From the NCBI GenBank assembly GCA_949358305.1, contig CASHSZ010000121.1, positions 1-20,000 on the forward strand: 20,000 nt of DNA. The letters run 5' to 3'. Positions 8,948 through 17,470 of the stretch are shown piece by piece. The translations under genes and the position numbers were made by a program. Each line of letters starts with the position of its first letter. The stretch's first letter is position 1. The notes below the pieces were generated by a model. It did no database searches, was not told the DNA's origin, and worked only from the letters and a program-made list of their open reading frames with translations. The DNA is from Strigamia acuminata. Taxonomy: Eukaryota > Arthropoda > Chilopoda > Geophilomorpha > Linotaeniidae.

Positions 8948-9221
8948 TAATAAAAATGGAAAAATGAAATAAAATACAATAAAATATAATAAAATAAAAC
9001 GAAACAGAATTAATCGGCCAGTCGGCTGTCCAAAATTGACACGTGTTCGGTCGTGAAGACGTCGCGGATTGAGCGAACACACACAGTCGTCCGTCGAAGC
9101 GAGAAGGAAGAGGGCGATGTTGTCGTGGCGACCCACACACGCGCGTCCGCGTCAGTTTTGGGAAAACCGTCCGCCATGGCCTAGAAGAGACCGACGGATA
9201 AATGGGCGAATGAAACGCTCG
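8742..9221. other. Intergenic, AT-rich with (AAT)n
   Basis: TTAA and T runs to about 8850, (AAT)n about 8897-8951, AT-rich sequence to 9000, then about 220 bp of unique sequence of mixed composition without a supported gene. Confidence 0.6.
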
Positions 9222-10157
9222 TTTAACCTTGGGGTATGTGTGCGGATTTTGTCGGGGGCGAAAGGGTCCCGCTTTTTAACATTACGGCGGCCTATACGTT
9301 GTTTCGTTGATCGCGACTGCGATGCGGAATTTGCGGATGTTGTTTTGGCCGAGTAGTTCGTGCGACCGAGCGCGTTTTGTTCGTTGCTTTTCGGTGTTCG
9401 GTGGGTTTTGTGACCGGTCAAGGGTTTCGCTAAAACGTGGTTTTTGTGACGGGAGGGAGGGGGGGGATCGGGTCGCGTGCTCCGAAAGCGCCGCGACGCG
9501 CCGTGACTCTTGATCCGACTCGGGGCGCGTCACGGCGCGGTCGGAGGACGGCCCTCGCCCCCAAAAACCACACTCCGGGTCACGCGGTCTCGCACCCGAC
9601 TCCCTCAGTTTTCCCGTTTTCAGCCCGTTACGGGATCATGACGGGCCGTTACGGGATCGTGACGGGACCGTCGGCGGCCCGTTAACGGCCCGTGCGGGCC
9701 CATGCGGGCCGTTGACGGGCCGTTGACGGGCCGTCGACGGGCCGTTGACGGGCCGTCGGCGGCCCGTTAACGGGCCGTTAACGGCCCGCATGAGGTCGTA
9801 CGGGCCGTCGGCGAGCCGAAGTCCGGGAACGAAGGCCGTTACGGGACCGTCACGGGACCGTCGGCGGCCCGTTAACGGCCCGTGCGAGCCGTTACGGGAT
9901 CGTGACGGGACCGTCACGATCCCGTCAACGGCTTGTACGGGCCGTTAACGAGCCGCCAACGGGACCGTCACGATCTCGTAACGGCCCGTACAAGCCGTTG
10001 ACGGGATCGTGACGGGACCGTCACGATCCCGTAACGGCCCGCACGGGCCGTTAACGGGCCGCCGACGGTCCCGTCACGACCCCATCACGGCCCGTACAAG
10101 CCGTTGACGGGGTCGTGACGGGACCGTTACGGGACCGTCGGCGGGCCGTTACGGGCC
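9222..10157 (+). repeat. Second copy of the composite repeat (leader plus satellite), internally deleted
   Basis: 9222-9446 repeats 2829-3053. After CCGTGACT at about 9508 the sequence jumps to the block beginning CTTGATCCGACTCGGGGC that in copy 1 is at 3552, so about 440 bp of copy 1 are missing. The two breakpoints share CT. The satellite with GGCCCGTTAACGGCCC words follows from 9625 to about 10157, ending next to the leader of the gene at 10466. The inverted right arm of copy 1 is absent. Confidence 0.88.
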
Positions 10158-10273
10158 ATATACGGTATTTTTGCGGAGTCGCGGTCGCGCGAGATTAGTC
10201 GCGGTAAAAGCGAATTCATTTACGGTCTCGGCTACCACTCGAAGTCGACGGCCTCGACTCGCGCGGCCACGAA

Positions 10274-10389
10274 ATGGTTTGCGAGCTCGACACCAGATGT
10301 CACGACAAACGCGCACGTTGGTCCGACAGCGTATATCGCGCGAGTGTTTCATTTTCCTCCCGGTTTTCATCGGCACTTCGTCTCCGTTG
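10274..10389 (+). promoter_or_regulatory. Conserved 5' leader block with a short upstream ORF
   Basis: GAAATGGTTTGCGAGCTCGACACCAGATGTCACGAC (described here in parts: GAAATGGTTTGCG, then CACCAGATGTCAC) is closely matched at 12604-12640 and partly at 14251-14291. An ATG at 10274 opens 38 codons that would meet a TGA formed across the leader splice (10389/10459). The leader intron is 10390-10458 (GTAAGT...CACACAG). It could be untranslated regulatory leader or a conserved upstream ORF. Confidence 0.5.
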
Positions 10390-10465
10390 GTAAGTTTGGT
10401 GTTTTGTGTGGTTTCTCTCTCCAATTTATTTTCAATTCTCTACTCGTCTCCCACACAGAAGAAAG

Positions 10466-10983
10466 ATGGAAGGAGCGCAGCATGCAGAGGGCGACAAGTC
10501 ACATTACTGCGCTTTGTGCTGCGGTAAATACCCCGACAGTAAGAAACAAACATCCATTTATTTACTTATCAGTTGTTCAATTTATTTATTTATTTATTTT
10601 TTAATTATGTATATTTTATTTGATTTTAATTTTTTCTCGTTTCAGAACCGAACGGTGTTTTCTGTAAAGATGCCTTTCGTCACTGGCGACGGTACCATAA
10701 CATCGGCGGAGATGCGGACGATTCCACCCGAGGGCTGCTACGAATCCATTCGCGCGACCCCGTTCGTTTGGCATTGGTGAGCTTTTAGTTTCTTCGCCGA
10801 GTTAACTAGTCAACTAATTTATTTTTTTTTATTTTTTATTTTTTTTTCAAGGCACTGAGACGGGTGTACCGACACAACGACGGACGCTGTCCGTTTTGCG
10901 CGGAAACACCCTTTTTCGAGGATCTCTCTACCCATTGGGTGGAAGCGCATAGATTTCAAGCACCGACCGCCCACCAGGGATGA
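10466..10983 (+). CDS. Two-finger protein, small paralogue A (111 aa)
   Basis: Coding exons: 10466-10538, 10646-10776 and 10852-10983 (TGA). The first splice is phase 1 and falls inside finger one; the second is phase 0 and falls in the linker. Finger one is Y-C-A-L-C, 18 residues, then H-W-R-R-Y-H (C-x2-C-x18-H-x4-H). The linker contains RGLLRIHSRDP. Finger two is CPFCAETPFFEDLSTHW followed by VEAHR (C-x2-C-x11-H-x4-H). The tetrads could each hold one zinc; that is inferred from spacing. No known family is recognised; HWx3H resembles C2H2-type fingers, but the 17-19 residue gap is longer than the classical 12. The ATG follows the leader acceptor by 7 bases, as in paralogue B. Low-complexity AT sequence with AATAAA-like words lies about 130 bp past the stop. 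Confidence 0.8.
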
Positions 10984-11157
10984 CGGAGACAGCATCGGTG
11001 GACCGTGCATTCGATTTTATTTGACCTTTTTTTGTTTTTTTGTTTTTTTGTTTTTTTTTGTATTGTATGACTTCTTCTTCATTTCTTTTTATTTGTTTTA
11101 ATTAATTAAAAATAAAAAAAATAAGAATAAAAATAAAAATAAAAATAAAAAAAAATC

Positions 11158-11334
11158 CACATTAATCGTAGTTGTTATTTAACGAGGCGGACGACGGAGT
11201 TTTGGTTGCCGGATTCGGTTGTAGCGGGGCACGCCATTGGTGATGTTCCCGGCGCGCGATTCAAAGTGGCCAAAGTCGCAAATGTTTCGTTGTTGGCTTT
11301 GTACGGGGAGAAAAAGGAAAGACCGAGGTCTTAA
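11158..11334 (+). pseudogene. Coding remnant X (left arm of inverted duplication)
   Basis: An open frame ends in TAA at 11332-11334. From a Leu codon at 11179 it encodes 51 residues including [19 protein letters not shown] and [16 protein letters not shown]. An inverted copy at 11980-12138 keeps the frame, differing by a few substitutions (some synonymous) and one whole-codon indel, which suggests past or present coding function. It has no start codon; it may be the last exon of a gene. Family not recognised. Confidence 0.45.
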
Positions 11335-11420
11335 AATGTGTTTTTTTTTTTTTTGGTTCGTAAAAAAAAAAAATAAATTAATTAATTAATAAATAAAAAA
11401 ATAAATAAATAAATAAATAA

Positions 11421-11730
11421 ATAAAAATTAAACAGAAAATCGAGAAAGAAAAAAAAAAAGAAACAAAACATATTACGGCGAGAGACCGCGCGAACAAATT
11501 CGGCGGCAAATTCGAACTCGGCGACCAAAATTCAAAAATAAACCGATCGACCTTCCGTATCCAACGAGCGAAGCGGGTAAACCGCGAGGTCGGCGAACTG
11601 CGAGGAAACATCGTGATCATCGTCGCGAACAACGTTTGGCGCGACGAAGACTTCGAAAAAGACAGACACGCTCGGGCACCCGATGGAAGGCAAATCCTCT
11701 CGGCGGCGAGCAAAGATGACGAACACGCGG
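11421..11730 (+). pseudogene. Coding remnant Y, exon-like
   Basis: A frame open from 11421 to a possible donor (GCGG|GTGAGC at 11731) includes [19 protein letters not shown] and [19 protein letters not shown]. An inverted, frame-broken relative lies at about 12295-12395 (two single-base deletions relative to this copy). No start codon is obvious upstream, where the frame dissolves into lysine-rich low complexity. It could be an exon of a live gene or a fragment. Confidence 0.35.
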
Positions 11731-11979
11731 GTGAGCTAATTGTTTCTTGGATGCTAACGCGGCGCCCGAAGTCACTCGGTTTACTCGCCACCCCGTTGTT
11801 TGTTTGTAATAAACGATAGTGTCGTCCGATCAAAAAGTCGTTGCCGCCATTAAAACGAATGAGAAATTCTACGTTAAAGTCTCGTTTTTAACGTTTCGAT
11901 CGATTTATTTTTGAAACTCGATCGAATTCAAATTTGCCACTAAACAAGCAAACAAACAAAAAAAAAAAACAAACACATT

Positions 11980-12138
11980 TTAAGACCTCGGTCTTTCCTT
12001 TTTCTCCCCGTACAAAGCCAACAACGAAACATTAGCGACTTTGACCACTTTGAATCGCGCGCCGGGAACATCACCAACGGCGTGCCCCGCTACGACCGAA
12101 TCCGGCAACCAAAACTCCGTCGTTTTCCATCTCGTTAA
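11980..12138 (-). pseudogene. Coding remnant X' (right arm of inverted duplication)
   Basis: This is the reverse complement of remnant X, with the stop TAA at 11980-11982 on the minus strand and 52 residues reading leftward from a Leu codon (LTRW...[19 protein letters not shown]). The one extra codon relative to X keeps the frame. Upstream on the minus strand the sequence continues into Y' and a 54-bp direct repeat, without a clean splice acceptor. Confidence 0.45.
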
Positions 12139-12240
12139 AATTCAAACAAACATCCGTCTCTGGGCGCGCAAGCCACGATCTTCTTTCCGTCCCCGATCAA
12201 CTGGACACGAACGCACTTCCGGGTGGCGGAATTCGGCCGC

Positions 12241-12465
12241 CTGGCTTCGACTCCAACTTTCTTTCTCCGGCACGGTTCCCTCGGCATGGGACGCGCCATC
12301 GAGAGGATTCGCCTTCCACCGGGTGCCCGAGCGTGCCTGTCTTTTTAAAGTCTTTGTCGTGCCAACGTTGTTCGCAACGATGGTCGTGATGTTTCCCGGT
12401 AGTCTCGTTTGCTGGCTTCGACTCCAACTTTCTTTCTCCGGCACGGTTCTCTCGGCGTGGGATGC
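12241..12465 (-). repeat. Direct 54-bp repeat 171 bp apart, enclosing degenerate remnant Y'
   Basis: CTGGCTTCGACTCCAACTTT begins both copies (12241 and 12412); each copy is about 54 bp with three differences. The 171-bp offset is a multiple of three, so minus-strand frames are kept across it. Y' (about 12295-12395) matches remnant Y in reverse orientation but carries single-base deletions that break its frame. Confidence 0.7.
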
Positions 12466-12603
12466 CGACCCCGTTCTCTCGGCGAGTGCATATCGGAGGG
12501 AACGTCGCTAATCGACCGCATGTTTTGCACACACGCGCCCGCGTACAATTCCTCGTTGTACCGAGCGCGGTACAGCGCATCTCCGGGCGCTCCGTAGTCC
12601 AGA

Positions 12604-12640
12604 CGAAATGGTTTGCGGTCTCGACATCAAGTGTCACGAC
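12604..12640 (+). promoter_or_regulatory. Conserved 5' leader block, copy 2
   Basis: GAAATGGTTTGCGGTCTCGA then CATCAAGTGTCACGAC parallels 10271-10306. The ATG at 12608 opens 31 codons (MVCGLDIKCHDN...) ending at a TAG whose last bases overlap the leader splice donor at 12703. Confidence 0.5.
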
Positions 12641-12701
12641 AACGTGGATCAAGTGCGCGTTTCATCATCCGCCCGGTCCCCGTCGCCACATCGTCTTCGT
12701 T

Positions 12702-12702
<1 letters not shown>

Positions 12703-12756
<54 letters not shown>

Positions 12757-12764
12757 GAGTAAGT
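12703..12764 (+). repeat. (GTAA)n microsatellite sitting on a splice donor
   Basis: About 15 tandem GTAA units, the last changed to GTGA, run straight into GTTTGATGCTTTGTGTGATC. That matches the start of the leader intron of paralogue A (GTAAGTTTGGTGTTTTGTGTGG). Each unit boundary reads GTAAGT, the donor consensus, so the leader intron of paralogue B has many equivalent potential 5' splice sites. Confidence 0.9.
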
Positions 12765-12850
12765 TTGATGCTTTGTGTGATCTCCCTTTCCAATTTATTT
12801 TCAATTAATTAATTAATTCTTTATTCGTCTCCCACACGGAAGAAAGAAAG

Positions 12851-13350
12851 ATGAACGGAGCACCAGCACCACACAGAGAAGAGGGCGGTAGGTCGTATTA
12901 CTGCGTTTTGTGCGGCGAGCACCCAAACGGTGAGAAACATCTATTTATCTACTTATTAGTCGTCCATTTTCTTTTTATTTTTTCATTTTCTTTTATTTTA
13001 TTTTATTTTTATTTTTCTTATTTATTTCAGACCCGGACGGCTACTTTTACATGGACATCTTCCGCCACTGGCGACAGCGACACGACATCCGTGAAGGTGC
13101 GGACGAGGCCATCCGGGGATTGCTACGAATGTATTCGCGCGAGCCCGCTCATCTAGCGTTGGTGAGCATTTAACTCCTTCGTCTAGTTAACCAACCAACT
13201 AATTCGTTTCTTTCTCCCTTCCCCCCCCTCTTTTAGATATTGGGGCAGGTGCACCAACGCGGCAGACGCTGTCCGTTTTGTGCGGAGACACCCTCTCCAG
13301 ACAACCTGATTGGCCATTGGACGGAGGCGCACAGGATTTCGTTAATTTGA
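12851..13350 (+). CDS. Two-finger protein, small paralogue B (107 aa)
   Basis: Coding exons: 12851-12929, 13031-13161 and 13237-13350 (TGA). Splice phases are 1 and 0, exactly as in paralogue A, and the middle exon is 131 bp in both. Finger one is YYCVLC, 17 residues, HWRQRH. The linker has RGLLRMYSREP. Finger two is CPFCAETPSPDNLIGHW then TEAHR. The ungapped 44-residue middle-exon segments of A and B share 24 positions by my count. The differences are concentrated outside the Cys, His, Trp and linker positions, as expected for a protein under selection. The protein ends soon after finger two. A candidate AATAAA lies near 13393. The leader acceptor appears shifted by three bases relative to A (CACACGGAAG). 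Function unknown. Confidence 0.8.
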
Positions 13351-13481
13351 TCTTTTTCTTTTATTGTATTGTCTCAAATATATAAAAAAAAAAAATAAAT
13401 AAAATAAAAAAAAAATAAATAAATCCACATTAACCATTGTAATTGTTGTTGTTGTTGTTTTTGTTGTTATTATTATTATTA

Positions 13482-13800
13482 TTACATCATTACATCGTTA
13501 TTATTACAAACAAACGACTCGTCCTCGTCGTCCACCGTCTCCAACTCATCCGCTCCCAACTCGTACAGGTTGGTCCCCGGGCCCCCGAGCCTCTTCCTCG
13601 TCAAGTTCAACTTCAACGCGACCACTTTTGTCTTCTCCCGCATCTTCCTCGTCAGCCTCTCGACTCTCTTTCCGAACTTCGTCGTCGTCGTCGTCGTCGT
13701 CGTCGTCTTTGTCTTCTCCTCACGCAGCGACGATAAAATCGAAACAAAACGTCTTTGATCAGGGCACTGGATCGGCGCGCTTCTGCGACGTGACCGCGTT
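13482..13800 (-). CDS. Probable minus-strand terminal exon, function unknown
   Basis: Reading leftward, a frame open from about 13790 to TAA at 13482-13484 encodes a threonine run (from the (GTC)n array at 13679-13716), then FGKRVERLTRKMREKTKVV, a basic segment with LNLTRKRLGGPGTNLYELG, and an acidic end ADELETVDDEDESFVCNN. Codons in this frame are strongly G/C-ending (AAG, GAG, CTG, GTC, AAC), matching confident genes here, whereas the alternative acidic frame is not. The upstream acceptor is unclear; GTCGCAG near 13783 is a candidate. The only internal ATG leaves 46 codons, so the start must lie in an upstream exon or this is a remnant. Confidence 0.4.
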
Positions 13801-13998
13801 TAGGCGCGTGCGGGGGACACGGGAGCGCGCGAGGGCGCGTCAGGCGAGCGACGGCTGCCGGGAACGACGTAACGAGGGGCGGTGGTGTCGTTACGTTTCG
13901 GCGCGACCGTGTAAGAGAGGGAATGAACAACAAAATAGATGATAAAACAAAAGAAATCGACCAACATATCCGTCAACTTCGAAACGAGACAGACAAGC

Positions 13999-14035
<37 letters not shown>

Positions 14036-14250
14036 CGCGCCTCCTCGGCCAGCGCCGGGTCGCCCGTCTTATTGATAGATCGGATTCGTCCCGTTGGCGC
14101 CGCTACCACGGTTTCCTTTGACGCCGACTCCTTTTATTTTATTTTATTTTATTTTATTTTATTTTATTTTTTTCTCTTGTTTGTTTTGTTTTTTTTTAAA
14201 TATAAACCGATGGTTGGTTTGATTAAACCGCCTACTTGTAGGTTAGAAAT
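13801..14250. other. Intergenic with (AGAC)n and (TTTTA)n
   Basis: GC-rich unique sequence to about 13935, (AGAC)n 13987-14035, (TTTTA)n 14132-14172. No gene is supported on either strand. Confidence 0.6.
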
Positions 14251-14370
14251 GAAATGAAATTGTTCGCGGACTTGTCACCAGATGTCACACGGGTTTGTTT
14301 ATCCACGGTGCACCCTAGCGCGCGATTGTTTGGCACCAACAACGTTTATCAATTGCCTGTCGATTGTCGA
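14251..14370 (+). promoter_or_regulatory. Leader block copy 3, upstream of the long two-finger gene
   Basis: GAAATGAAATTGTTCGCGG then CTTGTCACCAGATGTCACAC is related to the leader blocks at 10271 and 12604. An ATG at 14254 opens a 100-codon frame. A good donor (TGTCGA|GTGAGT at 14371) suggests this is a first exon spliced to the acceptor before the ATG at 14849. It could be leader or a coding first exon in its own frame. Confidence 0.4.
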
Positions 14371-14570
14371 GTGAGTAAACAAATTGGTCTATTAACCACG
14401 ATCGCGACCACACGTATGCACCCATACACGCGAAACAGCGTACGCCAATACGGCGTGCAAATTCGTTTGGTCGCGTTTCGGTCGCGTCGCTCATGGCGGC
14501 GAGAAAACTTGATCGCGGGAACAGCTTCATTTCAACTTTTTTTTCTTTTTAATTAGTTTTAATTAACTAA

Positions 14571-14848
14571 CTGATCAATTAATTAATTAATTAATTAATT
14601 AATTAATTAATAAAAATAAATAAAAATAAAATGAAATAAAATAACGAGACGCAAACGGCCGGGGTAGCGGGCTCGGTGTCCCGCTCGCGGATTTCGCGCG
14701 ACGTGTTCTGTCGCCCCATCTTCGATCCCTCGTTCCCGGTTTATCGTCGCTTGTCACTCAATTTATTTTCACATTTTCACGTTGTTCGTTTGTTTTATTT
14801 ATTTAATTATTTATTTATTTAATTTTTCTTCTCCCGCGTAGACACCAG
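14571..14848. other. (TTAA)n and unique sequence in probable leader intron
   Basis: (TTAA)n about 14576-14611, AT-rich sequence to 14640, unique GC-rich sequence to 14750, and a pyrimidine-rich stretch ending CTCCCGCGTAG just before the ATG at 14849. No separate gene is seen. Confidence 0.5.
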
Positions 14849-17410
14849 ATGGAAAAAGAAGAAGAAAAAATAGTCGATGAGACCGAGCTCAACATCGGAA
14901 CGGAGGTCGAGGTCGAAGAAACGGATGCCGTGGCTGTAGCGGCGAAACCCGTAAGTGAAAGAGTCGTTCCGTAAACCATCTATTCATCCATTCATTTAAT
15001 TAATTCGATCGCTTATTTACAGGCCACGATCGACGACGAGGCGGTGGTTCCCGACATGCCGCGGCTGCAGCGGACGACGTCGGCGGCGTCCGAGTCGACC
15101 ACCGAGGAACCAAAGGTAGCGCCGAGTGAAAGAATCGCCTCGATTTGTTTCGTTTTGTTTCACGCGTTACTTTATATCTTACTTTTCCACTTATTTTTAT
15201 TTTTATTTCTATTTTTCCTTTTATTTTTATTTATCTTTTTCTTTTTATTTGTTCGTTCGTTTCCAGGTCGTGTCCATCGACGAAGGGTTGCAGCCTCGCT
15301 TCCCGGACGACGGCAACGCGCCCGTGCCGAGTCCGACAGGACCCGACAGGGTGGTGGGTTTAAAAAAAAAAAAAAAAAAAAAAAAATATTTTTGTCCCAC
15401 TATTATTTCATCTTATTAACTCGTCCGCCTCTTTCCAGGTCACGCTGCCCACGCGACGGTCCGCGAGTCGGTCGTCGCTGTCATCGTCACTACCGTCGCC
15501 GCTACTGCAATCGCCGACGTATTCGCCACTACCGCCGCCATCCCCATCGACGGTGAGTGAAATTGTTGTTGGTTTGTTTGGGTCGAAACGTGCACGAACA
15601 AAAAAGTTCGAGTCCGGTAAAAATCGAGCCGAGGCCTCGACGCTTGCCCGTCCGCCGTCAAAGTAGCGCCCGAGAACGAGCGTTAGAGCGCATCCGACCA
15701 ACTCGGATCTGTTTCGTTTCGCCTCGTTTCATAAGTTACTCCTTCTTTTCTTTTCTTTCGCCCGCCTTTTTCTTTAATTCGCTCGTTTACTTATATTTGT
15801 CTGTTCGTTTGTTTTCTTCCAGGTCGTGCCGGGCTCGTCGTCGTCGACGGTCGACCCCCGACCACGGCCCGCGGGACCCGAGACGGTGAGTAAAAGAATT
15901 ATCGCGTAATTATTTTATTTTATCGATCCCGTTTATTTCGTTTTCTCGCGGGTGACGCAGCTTTCTCGGTCCCCGGGCGAAGACGAGGACGAAGAGTCGC
16001 AGGACACCACGCTGCCCCTGAATAGCCAGGCGTCGCTCGAGTCGCAGGCGACGGCGACAACAACGGCCGGGTCGCAGACCGGACGACTTGGGTTGTTCGA
16101 GGCGGCGATGATGATGCTGCGCGGTCCGAAGTCGCGGTCGACGGCGCCGGTGAGTGAAAGAATCGTCATTCCCACGCTCGTTTTATTTTATTTTCTTAGT
16201 CCGCCGCTCGTTTCGCTCCTTTCCAGATCCAGCCAGATTCGCCACGACAACAGCAACAACCATCGAATGCGTTGGCACCGGGTTTGTCGCGGCCCGCGGG
16301 TCGGGCGATGAGCGAGCGGCGGTCCGCGGAGTCCACGGGCGCGTCGCCGGTGTAAGTTTGACGCGTTCTTTGCGGGTCGCGCGCAATGTCTCACAATTTC
16401 ACCTCTTTTGTAGGAAAAAGAGAGACGCGAAAGAGACCGAGGGGGAGCAGAGTGAGGATGACAGTAGTGACACCGACGACGGGCAGAGCGATGACGAGGC
16501 CGACGAGGAGCTGAGCGGGAGTGAAGCCGACGAGAGGAGTGATTGGATGCGTGGGTGGTTAGCGAAAGAGGAGGAAAAGAGGGCGATGGCGGAGAAGAAG
16601 AAGAAAGAGGAAGAAGAGGAGGAAGAGAGGGCGATGGCGGAGAAGAAGAAGAAAGAGGAGGAGGAGAAGGAGGAGAAGAAGAAGAAGAAGAAGGAGAAAA
16701 GGGAGAAGAAGAAGAGAAAAGAGGAGGAAAAGAAGGCGAGGGCGGAAGAGAAGAAGAAGAAGGAGGAAGAAGAGGAGGAAAAGAGGGTGATGGCGGAGAA
16801 GAAGAAAAAGGAGGAAGAAGTGGAGGAAAAGAGGGTGATTGCGGAGAAGAAGAAGAAAGAGGAAGAAGAGGAGGAAGAGAGGATGATGGCGGAGAAGGAG
16901 AAGAAGGAGGATGAGGAGAAGAAGAAGAGGAAGGAGAAGAAGAAGAAGAAGAAGCCGAATGATGAGGGGGGAGAGGTGAGAACGGAGAAGGGGACGGAAG
17001 AGAAAAAGGGCGCCAGAAAGACGAAAGAGAAGAGAGGCGATAAGAAGGCCGTGAAGAGGGAGACGAGGGCGGGAGGGAGCGCGTGGAAAAGGATGAAGAA
17101 GGTAACGTTTTGGCATTTCCATCACCCAACTTCGTGCATATTTCTTTTTTTTTATATTTTTTTTTCTCTTTTTCCTTACCCGCGTTCTTTCCTCAAACAA
17201 ACAGCCTGGAGTGGCCGCGAGAGGTATTTTCTCTTGTCTCAACTCGATCGTCCGTACTCACACACTCGCTCATTTACGAGTTTACTTTACTTTACCTTAT
17301 TTTACTTTACTTTACTTTAATTTACTTTATTTGTTTATTTGTTTGTTTGTTTGTTTGTTTGTTTGTTTGTTTGTTTCTTTATTTATTTATTTATTTATTT
17401 ATTTATTCAT

Positions 17411-17470
<60 letters not shown>

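Noticed and set aside
9625-10157. CRISPR-like array in the satellite
   Set aside because: Repeats are contiguous, both orientations occur, there are no unique spacers, and the context is eukaryotic.
13560-13740. Alternative minus-strand acidic frame (poly-Asp) over the (GTC)n array
   Set aside because: It has a stop just upstream and ends sooner, and its third positions lack the G/C bias shown by the frame I called.
16188-17242. Long minus-strand frames of Ser/Pro and Leu
   Set aside because: They are antisense shadows of the purine-rich Glu/Lys exon; the plus-strand frame has splice continuity and this one has none.
17205-17279. Extra 25-codon exon in the long gene
   Set aside because: It is in frame with AG and GT edges, but the donor (GTTTAC) is weak and lies in a TTTAC array; kept only as an option in the gene entry.
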